A stretch of 64,000 nucleotides of DNA from NCBI GenBank assembly GCA_964387795.1, contig CAYLYP010000005.1, positions 1 to 64,000 on the forward strand, in the 5' to 3' direction. Every line of letters starts with the position of its first letter. Position 1 is the stretch's first letter. Source of the DNA: CAYLYP01 sp964387795 (GTDB lineage Bacteria; Bacteroidota; Bacteroidia; Bacteroidales; UBA7960). The position numbers and the translations under genes are program-made. Of the stretch, positions 25,644 to 33,641 are shown piece by piece. The notes beneath the pieces are model-generated. The model was not told the DNA's origin, did no database searches, and saw nothing but the letters and a program-made list of their open reading frames with translations.

Positions 25644-27587
25644 TTAATCCAACACTTTAAATTCTGTCCTTCTGTTGCGCGACCGCCCTTCTTCTGTATC
25701 ATTATTATCAATGGGGCGGGTATCGGCATAGCCTTCAAAGGTAATCCTTGAAGCATCAATCCCATTTTGGATGAGATAATCCACAACGGCTTTTGCCCTG
25801 TTGCGCGAAAGGCTCATGTTTATTTCCCTGTTCCCTGTGTTATCGGTATGACCGCTTATTTCAATCCGCATCCCGGGATTGTTGGTCAACAGTTCTTTGA
25901 GCTTTGTAAGCTCCGCAATGGATTCGGGTTCCAAATCGTATTTATTGGTCTGGAAAAAGATATTCTTTAACACAACAGCTTCACCTGCTTTAATAGGGGC
26001 GAGTTTGATGTCCCTGAGCCAGGGATCCAGGTCATCGCGCGAAGCACTGTAAGAGAAGTTTTCAGAGAAAAACAAATAGCCGGTATGGCTGACATTAAGG
26101 GCAAGTCTTTTTTCAAGGGGTATGGCAACAAGGAACTCCCCGCTAACAGGATCTGATTCAGAAGAGATGATAATCTCTGAGTTTTCAACATCAATAAGCT
26201 GAAAGCTGGCTTTTAGCTTTTTGCCGTTTTCCTTATCAGAAACAATCCCTTTCATATAAGTAACTGATTGAGGCCTGGCCTCTTCATAAAGCTCAAAATA
26301 GTATAGGTCTAAGTCCCCAAAGCCTTCCAGTTGTTCAGATGCAAAAAATGCCCCTTTTCCCGAGGCGGTAACCACAAGGCTCATCTCTTCGCCCCATGTG
26401 TTGATAGGGTAACCAATGTTTTCTGGTTCTCCCCAGCTTCCATCTGCCTGGCGGCGTGAATAAAAAATATCAAGTTTGCCCATTCCGGGGTGGCCATCGG
26501 AGGCAAAAAACAAAGTCTGGTTATCTGGGTGGATAAAAGGTGACATCTCCCGTCCGGTGGTGTTTATTTTAGATCCCATGTTTTCAGGGATGCCCCATGA
26601 GCTATCTTCTTTTTTTGTGCTAAGCCAGATGTCCATCTGCCCAAGGCTTCCTTCCCTTGCACTTGCAAAATACAGGCTTTTCCCGTCTGAGGAGATGGAT
26701 GGCTGGCTGTCCCAGCTCCTTGAATTAAGCTTTACACCAAGGTTCACTGGCACACTCCATGTGTTGCCTGTCCGGTAACTGTAATAAATATCGCAACTCC
26801 CAAAGCCGTCAGGCCTGCTGCATGCTGTGAAAAACAAATGTTTCCCGTCAACAGATAATGCCTGAGCCCCTTCATTGCCCGGTGTATTAATTGGCCCTCC
26901 CAGGTTTTCTGCATCCGTCCATGTCCCTTCACTGATCTGACTGCTGACAAAAAAATCTTCCTGCTCACGCGAAATGCCCCCCTGACCCTGTGCTTTTGGG
27001 ATTTTCCTTGTGTAAACCACCACCAGCTCATCGGCTGTCAGTGATGGTGAATATTCTGCAAACGAACTGTTAATGGCTTCTCCCAGGTTGATTGGAACAA
27101 ATGGCTTTGGGTTTTCCATCGCTTTAATCCCAAAATCAGAAGTGAGAAGCCCTTTCTCTGCTTCTTTTTTCGATTTGTCTGAAATCCCTTCAAGACTAAG
27201 ATAATAGGAAAGTTTTTCTTTTGCGTCCTGATAACGCCCTACAAGCAGGTATGCCTGCCCCAGGTTGTTATATACAGGTTTATAAAACGTTGGGTTTATT
27301 TCAATAGATTGTTCAAAAAGCGGTATGGCTTCTTTGTATGATTCAATGCCGTAAAACATCTCGCCCAGGATGATATAAGCCTCCACAAATTGCGGGTCGG
27401 CTTTTATGGCATCACGGAAATGGATTTCGGCTTCTTTGTATTCCATCAGGTTGTAATACCTGAGCCCTTCCTCAAATGATTTTTTTGCCTTTCCCGAACG
27501 GGTACTTAATTCCTGTTTCTGTCCCCAGGACTGCGCTGATGTTATTAACAACAGTGCTATTGCAAGAATAACTCCAAACCGCTTCAT
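25644..27587 (-). CDS. OmpA family protein with TPR and PD40 repeats
   Basis: 647 aa. Signal peptide 1-22 (ending SWGQ); three to four TPR units at about 30-135; PD40/WD40-like beta-propeller blades at about 180-430 (recurrent S.DG..LYFAS followed by D.....); a linker domain; and a C-terminal OmpA-like peptidoglycan-binding domain (FFQTNKYDLEPES..., about 540-645) with SGHTDNTG and NRRTEFKV. This layout is typical of Bacteroidota envelope proteins, some tied to the type IX secretion and gliding apparatus (PorE/SprE-like relatives); it should sit in the periplasm at the outer membrane. It precedes the two nuclease genes by 12 bp. Confidence 0.92.
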   Translation of the reverse strand: MKRFGVILAIALLLITSAQSWGQKQELSTRSGKAKKSFEEGLRYYNLMEYKEAEIHFRDAIKADPQFVEAYIILGEMFYGIESYKEAIPLFEQSIEINPTFYKPVYNNLGQAYLLVGRYQDAKEKLSYYLSLEGISDKSKKEAEKGLLTSDFGIKAMENPKPFVPINLGEAINSSFAEYSPSLTADELVVVYTRKIPKAQGQGGISREQEDFFVSSQISEGTWTDAENLGGPINTPGNEGAQALSVDGKHLFFTACSRPDGFGSCDIYYSYRTGNTWSVPVNLGVKLNSRSWDSQPSISSDGKSLYFASAREGSLGQMDIWLSTKKEDSSWGIPENMGSKINTTGREMSPFIHPDNQTLFFASDGHPGMGKLDIFYSRRQADGSWGEPENIGYPINTWGEEMSLVVTASGKGAFFASEQLEGFGDLDLYYFELYEEARPQSVTYMKGIVSDKENGKKLKASFQLIDVENSEIIISSESDPVSGEFLVAIPLEKRLALNVSHTGYLFFSENFSYSASRDDLDPWLRDIKLAPIKAGEAVVLKNIFFQTNKYDLEPESIAELTKLKELLTNNPGMRIEISGHTDNTGNREINMSLSRNRAKAVVDYLIQNGIDASRITFEGYADTRPIDNNDTEEGRSRNRRTEFKVLD

Positions 27588-27623
27588 AAGCTTTTCTTTT
27601 TTGGTTACTTAATCTGTCCTGAT

Positions 27624-28250
27624 TTAAGGAATGTTCATATACTTATGCGTTTGTAAAGAAACCATCCATTCAGGGTGGAGTTTTACATATTCAATGATCT
27701 TGGGCAGCATCTCGTTCCGGCGGCTCCATTCGGGCTGAAGGAATAAGCGGCAACCCTTTCTTACAAAGTTTTTGTTTGCTTCGGCCCAGGCAAAGTCCTC
27801 CTGTTCAAAAACAATAATCTTTAGTTCATCGGCAACAGCAAGCATTTCTTTTAAAGGGGGCGCCTGTCGTTTGGCCGAAACACAAACCCAATCAAAAATC
27901 CCGCTAAATGGATATGCCCCTGATGTCTCAAGAAAAATCTCAATACCTTTGTTTTTCAGTTCAAGGCACAATGGGCCAAGCTTATATGTCAATGGCTCAC
28001 CTCCGGTAATCACAACTGCCTTTGCCGGACTTTCAATCACATTTTCAACAATCTTTTCAATGGTTGTTATGGGATGGTAACGTGAATTCCACGATTCTTT
28101 TACATCACACCAGTTACAACCCAGGTCACAACCACCAATCCTTATAAAATAAGCAGCTTTACCGGTATTAAACCCTTCTCCCTGTATGGAATAAAACTCT
28201 TCCATGATAGGGAGCACCAGCCCTTTGGCCAACATCTCGTTTTTTTGCAT
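27624..28250 (-). CDS. queE: 7-carboxy-7-deazaguanine synthase (radical SAM)
   Basis: 208 aa. Radical SAM cluster GGCDLGCNWCDVKE (Cx3Cx2C); ITGGEP for SAM binding; FYSIQGEGFNTG near the N-terminus, characteristic of QueE. It converts 6-carboxy-tetrahydropterin to 7-carboxy-7-deazaguanine, a step towards queuosine in tRNA (or 7-deazaguanine DNA modification). No other que genes lie in the window. It precedes the OmpA-type gene by 36 bp on the same strand, so it may share its transcript. Confidence 0.93.
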   Translation of the reverse strand: MQKNEMLAKGLVLPIMEEFYSIQGEGFNTGKAAYFIRIGGCDLGCNWCDVKESWNSRYHPITTIEKIVENVIESPAKAVVITGGEPLTYKLGPLCLELKNKGIEIFLETSGAYPFSGIFDWVCVSAKRQAPPLKEMLAVADELKIIVFEQEDFAWAEANKNFVRKGCRLFLQPEWSRRNEMLPKIIEYVKLHPEWMVSLQTHKYMNIP

Positions 28251-28345
28251 TTGCTTTTCTTTTTCCTTGTATCACAATGGAAAGCCCTTTTAGGGCAGCA
28301 TTATGGCATGCAATCAAAAATACAAAAATTTTTGCAGGCTTTCCT

Positions 28346-28386
28346 ATAAAAACAAAAAAGCCTTTGGTGTTTTTTTACCAAAGGCT
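28346..28386 (-). terminator. Terminator of folD
   Basis: 10-bp stem AGCCTTTGGT (28359-28368) / ACCAAAGGCT (28377-28386) with an 8-nt loop, followed on the - strand by a T run. It lies 19 bp after the folD stop and isolates folD from queE. Confidence 0.85.
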
Positions 28387-28405
28387 ATAGGTATTCAAAA
28401 TCGTT

Positions 28406-29287
28406 TTATCCGTAGATTTCTTTTTTTGAGGAGCTTAGGGTGTTTTGCAACAGCGATATGATTGTCATTGGACCTACGCCTCCCGGTACAGGGGTTATTG
28501 CTGATGCCTTGGCCGAAACCTCGTCATATTTAACATCTCCTACCAGTCTGAAGCCGGATTTGGTTTTATCTGACGGGATGCGGTGAATGCCTACATCTAT
28601 TACAACGGCTCCCTTTTTGACCATATCAGCTTTTATAAACTCTGGTTTGCCAATAGCCACAATAAGGATATCTGCCTGAAGCGTAATCTCCTTAAGGTTT
28701 TGGGTTTTTGAGTGGCAGATTGTTACTGTTGCATTTCCGGGTTGTGCATTGCGCGACATCAGAAGCGAAACAGGTGTCCCTACAATATTGCTACGCCCTA
28801 CGACCACACAGTTTTTGCCTTGCGTCTCAATACCACTGCGTTCAATTAAGGTCATAATGCCTTTTGGGGTTGCAGGAAGGTACGAAGGCAAGCTAAGAGC
28901 CATACGGCCCACATTGACAGGGTGAAAGCCATCAACATCTTTTTCTGGTCGGATATGTTGAAGGATTTTATCACTGTTAATATGTTTTGGAAGTGGCAGT
29001 TGAACAATCAGGCCATCAATATCGTCATCCTGGTTGATGAAATCTACTGCTTCAAGAAGGTCTTTTTCGCTAATGGTTTCAGGATATTTATATGTCGAAG
29101 ATTCAAATCCTGCTTCATGGCATGTCTTGGCCTTAGCAGATACATACGTCTGGCTGGCCGGGTCTTCCCCAACAAGTATAGCAGCCAGGTGAGGGATTTT
29201 CCCGCCCTTGTCCATTATTTCCTTCACTTCTTTTGCCAGCTCTTCCTTAATGGTTTCGGCTATTTTTTTTCCATCTATAATTTGCAT
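28406..29287 (-). CDS. folD: Methylenetetrahydrofolate dehydrogenase / cyclohydrolase
   Basis: 293 aa. Family signatures: YVSAKAKTCHEAGFES with the catalytic Lys, DGLIVQLPLPKHI, the NADP loop VVVGRSNIVGTPVSLLM, and PVPGGVGPMT near the C-terminus. It interconverts methylene- and 10-formyl-tetrahydrofolate, feeding purine and formyl-Met synthesis and linked to ThyA through the folate pool. It lies 65 bp downstream of ffh on the same strand, so a shared transcript is possible. Confidence 0.98.
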   Translation of the reverse strand: MQIIDGKKIAETIKEELAKEVKEIMDKGGKIPHLAAILVGEDPASQTYVSAKAKTCHEAGFESSTYKYPETISEKDLLEAVDFINQDDDIDGLIVQLPLPKHINSDKILQHIRPEKDVDGFHPVNVGRMALSLPSYLPATPKGIMTLIERSGIETQGKNCVVVGRSNIVGTPVSLLMSRNAQPGNATVTICHSKTQNLKEITLQADILIVAIGKPEFIKADMVKKGAVVIDVGIHRIPSDKTKSGFRLVGDVKYDEVSAKASAITPVPGGVGPMTIISLLQNTLSSSKKEIYG

Positions 29288-29352
29288 ACGATTGGATTTT
29301 TATTGTTTACAAACATCCCGTTTGTTGTTCAAAATGCTTGCAGGACTGAAGT

Positions 29353-30690
29353 TTAACGCCTCATCCCTGGCATATTGCGCATATTCTTTAAAAACTTACC
29401 GCCACCTCCGGCAAACATTTTCATCATTTTCTTTGTATCATCAAATTGTTTGATCAAACGGTTCACCTCCTGGATGGAAGTGCCGCTCCCGGTGGCTATC
29501 CTTTTTCTGCGGCTTCCGTTAAGCAGCGATGGGTTTTCCCTTTCCTGGGGGGTCATGGAAAAGATAACTGCTTCAATACCTTTGAAAGCGTCATCATCAA
29601 TGTCCACGTCCTTCATGGCTTTTCCCATGCCGGGGATCATGCCCATGAGGTCTTTCACGTTCCCCATCTTTTTTATTTGTTGCAACTGGCTCAGGAAGTC
29701 ATTGAAGTTAAACTGGTCTTTTGCAAGTTTCTTCTGAAGTTTCTGGGCTTCTTCAACATCAAACTGCTCCTGTGCCCTCTCAACAAGTGAAACAATATCA
29801 CCCATTCCAAGGATACGGTCGGCCATACGGCGGGGGTGAAACAGGTCGATGGCATCCATCTTCTCGCCAATACCAACAAACTTAATAGGTTTTTCAACAA
29901 CCGAACGTATTGTTAATGCGGCACCGCCTCTTGTGTCACCATCTAATTTGGTCAGGACTACACCATTATAATCGAGCCTGTCGTTAAATGCTTTTGCTGT
30001 ATTCACTGCATCCTGTCCGGTCATGGCATCCACCACGAACAAGGTCTCCTGAGGATTGAGGGATTTTTTCAAGGATGCAATCTCGTTCATCATCTCCTCA
30101 TCAATGGCCAGACGACCGGCTGTATCCACAATGACAACCTGATGCCCATAAGTCTTGGCATGTGTGATGGCTTTCTTTGATATGCCTACAGGGTCTTTGC
30201 TCCCCTCTTCCGAAAATACTTCAACTTCTACCTGTTCACCAAGCACTTTTAACTGGTTTACAGCTGCCGGACGATAAACGTCGCAAGCTACAAGCAATAC
30301 TTTTTTATTCTTTTTTGTCTTTAGATAATTGGCAAGCTTTGCTGAGAATGTTGTCTTACCCGAACCTTGAAGACCTGCTATCAGGATAACAGCCGGACTG
30401 CCTTTGATGTTAATGTCTTCGTTCTCGCCACCCATCAATTGCGTTAGCTCTTCATGGACAATCTTGACCATCAACTGCCCCGGGCTTATCGATGTAAGCA
30501 CATTTTGCCCAAGCGCTTTTTCTTTAACTTTTTCGGTAAAACTTTTTGCTATTTTAAAGTTTACGTCAGCATCAAGCAAAGCTTTTCTAACATCTTTGAG
30601 CGTTTCTGCAACGTTAACCTCGGTAATATGTCCCTGGCCTTTTAGCAGCTTAAATGCCCTGTCAAGCCTTTCACTCAGGTTGTCAAACAT
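29353..30690 (-). CDS. ffh: Signal recognition particle GTPase
   Basis: 445 aa. The NG domain has G1 GLQGSGKTT, G3 DTAGRL and G4 TKLDGDTRGG. The C-terminal M domain (about 300-445) is methionine-rich, with GMIPGMGKAM, the finger-loop region and the RNA-binding GSGTSIQEVN. It targets nascent inner-membrane proteins to FtsY and the translocon. The SRP RNA gene is not in the window. The promoter box lies about 28 bp upstream. Confidence 0.98.
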   Translation of the reverse strand: MFDNLSERLDRAFKLLKGQGHITEVNVAETLKDVRKALLDADVNFKIAKSFTEKVKEKALGQNVLTSISPGQLMVKIVHEELTQLMGGENEDINIKGSPAVILIAGLQGSGKTTFSAKLANYLKTKKNKKVLLVACDVYRPAAVNQLKVLGEQVEVEVFSEEGSKDPVGISKKAITHAKTYGHQVVIVDTAGRLAIDEEMMNEIASLKKSLNPQETLFVVDAMTGQDAVNTAKAFNDRLDYNGVVLTKLDGDTRGGAALTIRSVVEKPIKFVGIGEKMDAIDLFHPRRMADRILGMGDIVSLVERAQEQFDVEEAQKLQKKLAKDQFNFNDFLSQLQQIKKMGNVKDLMGMIPGMGKAMKDVDIDDDAFKGIEAVIFSMTPQERENPSLLNGSRRKRIATGSGTSIQEVNRLIKQFDDTKKMMKMFAGGGGKFLKNMRNMPGMRR

Positions 30691-30717
30691 TTTTAATTTC
30701 CTTTTTTAATTAATGTG

Positions 30718-30725
30718 CAAAAATA
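30718..30725 (-). promoter_or_regulatory. ffh promoter (-7 box)
   Basis: - strand TATTTTTGC matches the extended TAnnTTTGC box. It implies a leader of about 20 nt. Confidence 0.5.
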
Positions 30726-31019
30726 GCAAAAAAACTTGGTTTTTTTTACAGCCTCTTTGATGCTTTCTTTTTTACATACGGCTTTTATTGTTTTATTTGT
30801 TAAACAACCAGAATATCAAATAGATAGATGGTCTGTGCTCCAATAATAATATGCTTCAAGTGCAGGTACAGAATTTTTTAATAAGCATGATTTTTTTATT
30901 CCACAGATGCACTCAAATGAATACAGTCCACAAATTACCCAAATGATACACAAATTTCTCAAATTAAATGAATTACAATAATTATAAGACAATAAGCAGA
31001 TTATCTGCATTTCAATTCG

Positions 31020-31050
31020 CTCATTTGCTCATTTGCTTATTTGCTCATTA
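31020..31050 (+). repeat. Short tandem repeat, unit CTCATTTG
   Basis: Almost four copies of an 8-bp unit: CTCATTTG, CTCATTTG, CTTATTTG, CTCATTA. Such a run can vary by slippage. It directly precedes repeat R2 copy A. Confidence 0.8.
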
Positions 31051-31055
31051 ATCAG

Positions 31056-31276
31056 TTTTACATTTATTAACATATTTCGAAAGACATAAGTGAAAGATAT
31101 TCAATAGATAACCAATTGTTAAAAGTGAAAAGAAGTTAAAATTAACTTATTAAATGTTAAAGAAAATCATTTAACAGGCTGGTTTTCAATATCATGGATA
31201 GGTCACGGTATTACCAAGGATATACCAAGGTCTTATCAGGTTCAGTATCGTCCATGTGGATATTGGAGATGGTATA
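31056..31276 (+). repeat. Long dispersed repeat R2, copy A
   Basis: About 220 bp with a matching copy at 53040-53271. The left third is diverged; the stretch from about 31131 to 31250 is almost identical in both (a few substitutions). Copy B has an 11-bp insertion near its right end. No coding pattern is recognised and no terminal inverted repeats were found. Confidence 0.85.
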
Positions 31277-31325
31277 TCCATGTCCAGATAATGGGCATGG
31301 TATCCTGTCACCCGTTGAAACGCCC

Positions 31326-31441
31326 GGTAGAGACGTAGCATGCTGCGTCTCTGGCAATGCGATGCCACGCCCGTTGCATCGTGTGAGACGTAGCATGCTA
31401 CGTCCATCACAATGTGTGAGACGTAGCATGCTACGTCTGTA
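31326..31441 (+). repeat. Cluster of three REP palindromes
   Basis: Three palindromes with one core: 31329-31352 (one mismatch; half AGAGACGTAGCA), 31387-31404 (perfect, GACGTAGCATGCTACGTC) and 31419-31438 (perfect, AGACGTAGCATGCTACGTCT). They belong to the same GTAGAGACG... hairpin class as the two inside the RAYT gene about 1 kb downstream, and are the expected targets of its product. Confidence 0.88.
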
Positions 31442-31968
31442 CGGATTGGCAGGTTTTTTTACGGGTGAATACCGGTTGGTGCAGGACGTTTTGTCAGGTT
31501 ATTTTTGGTGTCAGGCAAGAAGAGGCAGGAAGCGGTAATATTTTAAACGATGGAAGATTTGTCTGTTTTTTGTGTAAGGGATATCTGGGGCAGTAAATGT
31601 TCTTTGACGTATTGTGAATATAAAATTGAAAATTCAAAGGGGCAAGCCATGCACTTGCCCCTTTAATATTTCGGAATGATAGGGGGATGAAACGGATAGC
31701 CTATATACCTATTCTTTGTCGGATACATATTTGGTTATTATATGATAAAACAGTAAAAAATTGCCATTATAATAATAAATATCTTATATAAAATGGCATA
31801 ATTTATTTGTTAATTAATAAAATCCTTATATTTGAAATACTTAAAAATAGCTTTTCAATTAGTTAAAATGAACAAGAAACAATGATATCTCATATTGAGG
31901 CAATGCATTTTCAGGAATAACAACAACGGACAGCTTACAATAATCAACAATAACAATGGTTTAATAAT

Positions 31969-32694
31969 ATGGCCGATAAATTTCAGAACAAATACCGCAT
32001 ACCTTCGGCACGTGCATCCTGGCAGGATTATAGTGCTAATGGTACCTATTTTATAACCATCTGTACGACAGGTCGTGAATGTTTGTTTGGTAGTATAATT
32101 GCACCAACACATGGATGTACGATTATGCAATTATCGGATATTGGTGAAATCGTTAAACGTGAATGGGAAAAATCATTTAGTATCCGTGCCGAATTGTTTT
32201 GCGATGAATTTGTAATCATGCCCAATCATTTACATGCCATTTTACGGATTGAAAATAGAAATTCTGGTAAAAATGGTTCGCAGGTATTTGATGAACCGAA
32301 TGATATTAATGCGGTGGACAATTCGGATTGTTTGCATGTAGAGACGCACGGATGTGCGTCTCTGCATTGCCATGTAGAAACGTATGACGGTGTAGAGACG
32401 CACGGCCGTGCGTCTCTACCGCCCACAGGACCATCCATCCAACAACCATCCAACCATCCATTTAATATGGGTATTGCATACCGTCCACCAAAATCCATAT
32501 CGTCATTTGTGGCAGGTTTTAAATCAGCAGTAACCAAACAGGTCAACGAATACAGAAATTCACCAAAAGAAGCTGTATGGCAATCACGCTTTCACGATCA
32601 TGTTATTCGTAATGATGAAGAATATCAACGTATATGTGATTATATTGTTAACAATCCAGCCAATTGGGAATCTGATAAGTTTTATGAAAAATGA
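31969..32694 (+). CDS. REP-associated tyrosine transposase (RAYT, Y1/HUH)
   Basis: 241 aa. It opens with the RAYT pattern YRIPSARASWQDYSANGTYFITICT. The HUH motif is in MPNHLHAIL (HLH), and the catalytic Tyr is expected in the C-terminal helix HVIRNDEEYQRICDYIVNNP. Such single-copy enzymes nick REP hairpins and are held responsible for their spread. Unusual here: residues about 124-151 (repeated VETHG/VETYD/VETHG) are encoded by REP palindromes lying in frame in the gene, inside a variable loop between the HUH motif and the Tyr helix. Both motifs are intact, so it may be active. Confidence 0.9.
   Translation: MADKFQNKYRIPSARASWQDYSANGTYFITICTTGRECLFGSIIAPTHGCTIMQLSDIGEIVKREWEKSFSIRAELFCDEFVIMPNHLHAILRIENRNSGKNGSQVFDEPNDINAVDNSDCLHVETHGCASLHCHVETYDGVETHGRASLPPTGPSIQQPSNHPFNMGIAYRPPKSISSFVAGFKSAVTKQVNEYRNSPKEAVWQSRFHDHVIRNDEEYQRICDYIVNNPANWESDKFYEK
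32340..32419 (+). repeat. Two REP palindromes inside the RAYT coding sequence
   Basis: Palindrome 1: AGAGACGCAC (32340-32349) / GTGCGTCTCT (32354-32363), 4-nt loop. Palindrome 2: a perfect 28-bp palindrome at 32392-32419, half-site GTAGAGACGCACGG. Between them lies a decayed third start, ATGTAGAAACGTATG. Both keep the reading frame open. Confidence 0.92.
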
Positions 32695-32853
32695 GTATTG
32701 AATCAGGATATTCCAGTATTATTTATTTCCCTCACCAGCTTCATTTGGATTATTTTCATGTTTTCGTTTTTTAATTTTAGTGGCAAGAACAAAAACAAAC
32801 TGGATTAATATAGAAAAAACTACAATAAAATGTTGATTTATGGTGAAAAAAGG

Positions 32854-32861
32854 TATTTTTG
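32854..32861 (+). promoter_or_regulatory. Promoter before the 96-residue protein gene
   Basis: TATTTTTG with TTG 18 nt upstream (32833-32835). The 34 bp around it (32832-32865) recur with 6 mismatches at 35456-35489, before the S41 peptidase gene. In both cases the box lies about 105 bp before the start codon. Confidence 0.5.
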
Positions 32862-32965
32862 TTTGTTGATATTGTTAATCGGGTATGATATGTGCTCTTG
32901 AGATTTGGGAGGCATTTGTATGATAAGTTTTTAACATATTGGACAATTTGTAAAACTTAAAAAAC

Positions 32966-33256
32966 ATGAAACGTATTAGACCAACTAAGAAAGTTTTAAT
33001 TAAGCGTATTCGTCCCAAATTGGATGAATATGATTATATTTTTGTTGAAGGTGATAAAGTAGATCATTTGATTGAAGCAAGAGAAAAAAACCTAGAAATG
33101 GGAACTGTTTTTGAAAGAGCTGGGATTTTTGCGAGACTTGAATATAAAGTTAAACATATAAAAAAAAGTAAACTTTTTAATCAGGTTTTGTTGTTGATTA
33201 TTGGAGGAATAATTTCACTTATTATTCAGTATATTTTTGAAAATTGGGTAAAGTAA
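32966..33256 (+). CDS. Small basic protein with C-terminal membrane helix
   Basis: 96 aa, not recognised. The first 75 residues are highly charged and basic (RIRPTKKVLIKRIRPKLDEYDYIFVEGDKVDHLIEA...). Residues about 73-90 form one hydrophobic helix (VLLLIIGGIISLIIQYIF) and the protein ends NWVK, so it looks like a tail-anchored inner-membrane protein. It has its own promoter box and codon use that looks normal for the region. It may form a pair with the broken frame that follows 28 bp later; no function can be assigned. Confidence 0.6.
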   Translation: MKRIRPTKKVLIKRIRPKLDEYDYIFVEGDKVDHLIEAREKNLEMGTVFERAGIFARLEYKVKHIKKSKLFNQVLLLIIGGIISLIIQYIFENWVK

Positions 33257-33284
33257 ATTTGAAAAAATATAGATTAATACAGAT

Positions 33285-33485
33285 ATGAGATCAGATTAGT
33301 TTTTAGCAGAACACGAGGATTTAATTAAATTTCTTTATTTAATTAAGGCTGGATTTGTTGATGGTAGGCATTATAATGAATTAGTAGAAGAAATTAAAGC
33401 ATTAAAAAGAAACAACAAACTTGTTGAGGCAGAAAATTTAATTTTAAAAGTCATCCCAATATTAATTGCTGAAGCGAAATCTTAA
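33285..33485 (+). pseudogene. Small helical protein gene with in-frame stop at codon 5
   Basis: An ATG at 33285 is followed by MRSD and then TAG (33297-33299). In the same frame a coherent 61-residue sequence continues to a TAA at 33483-33485 (AEHEDLIKFLYLIKAGFVDG..., mostly helical, rich in Lys and Glu). There is no alternative ATG after the stop. It is either a recently broken gene or one using an unusual start. The family is not recognised. Confidence 0.45.
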
Positions 33486-33641
33486 TGCCCACATTAAACC
33501 ATTCTCAATGGTGTTTTTAACAACTTACTCCATATAAAATGCAGAAAACTTTACTTGAGGAGAAATATTTTTTGCCTACATTTACCTGCTTTCAAGTATA
33601 TAAAAAATCACAAGTAAAATAAAAACCTCACAAAAAAATAA

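Larger units (their letters stand above)
30726..31968. other. Gene-free junction between ffh and the accessory zone
   Basis: 1.2 kb without a credible gene. In order: AT-rich sequence with a small palindrome GCAGA/TCTGC (30996-31008), an 8-bp tandem repeat (31020-31050), repeat R2 copy A (31056-31276), three REP palindromes (31329-31438), a perfect 11-bp hairpin AAAGGGGCAAG (31636-31646) / CTTGCCCCTTT (31654-31664), and about 300 bp of plain AT-rich sequence before the RAYT gene. A 114-codon + frame at 31194-31538 runs through the repeats and is not called. Confidence 0.55.

Noticed and set aside
31020..31050. Possible CRISPR array start
   Set aside because: The repeated unit is 8 bp with no spacers; a simple tandem repeat.
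31194..31538. 114-codon + frame through repeat R2 and the REP palindromes
   Set aside because: Its residues follow the palindromes (repeated RRSMLR), the other frames are equally open because of the repeats, and no protein family is recognisable.
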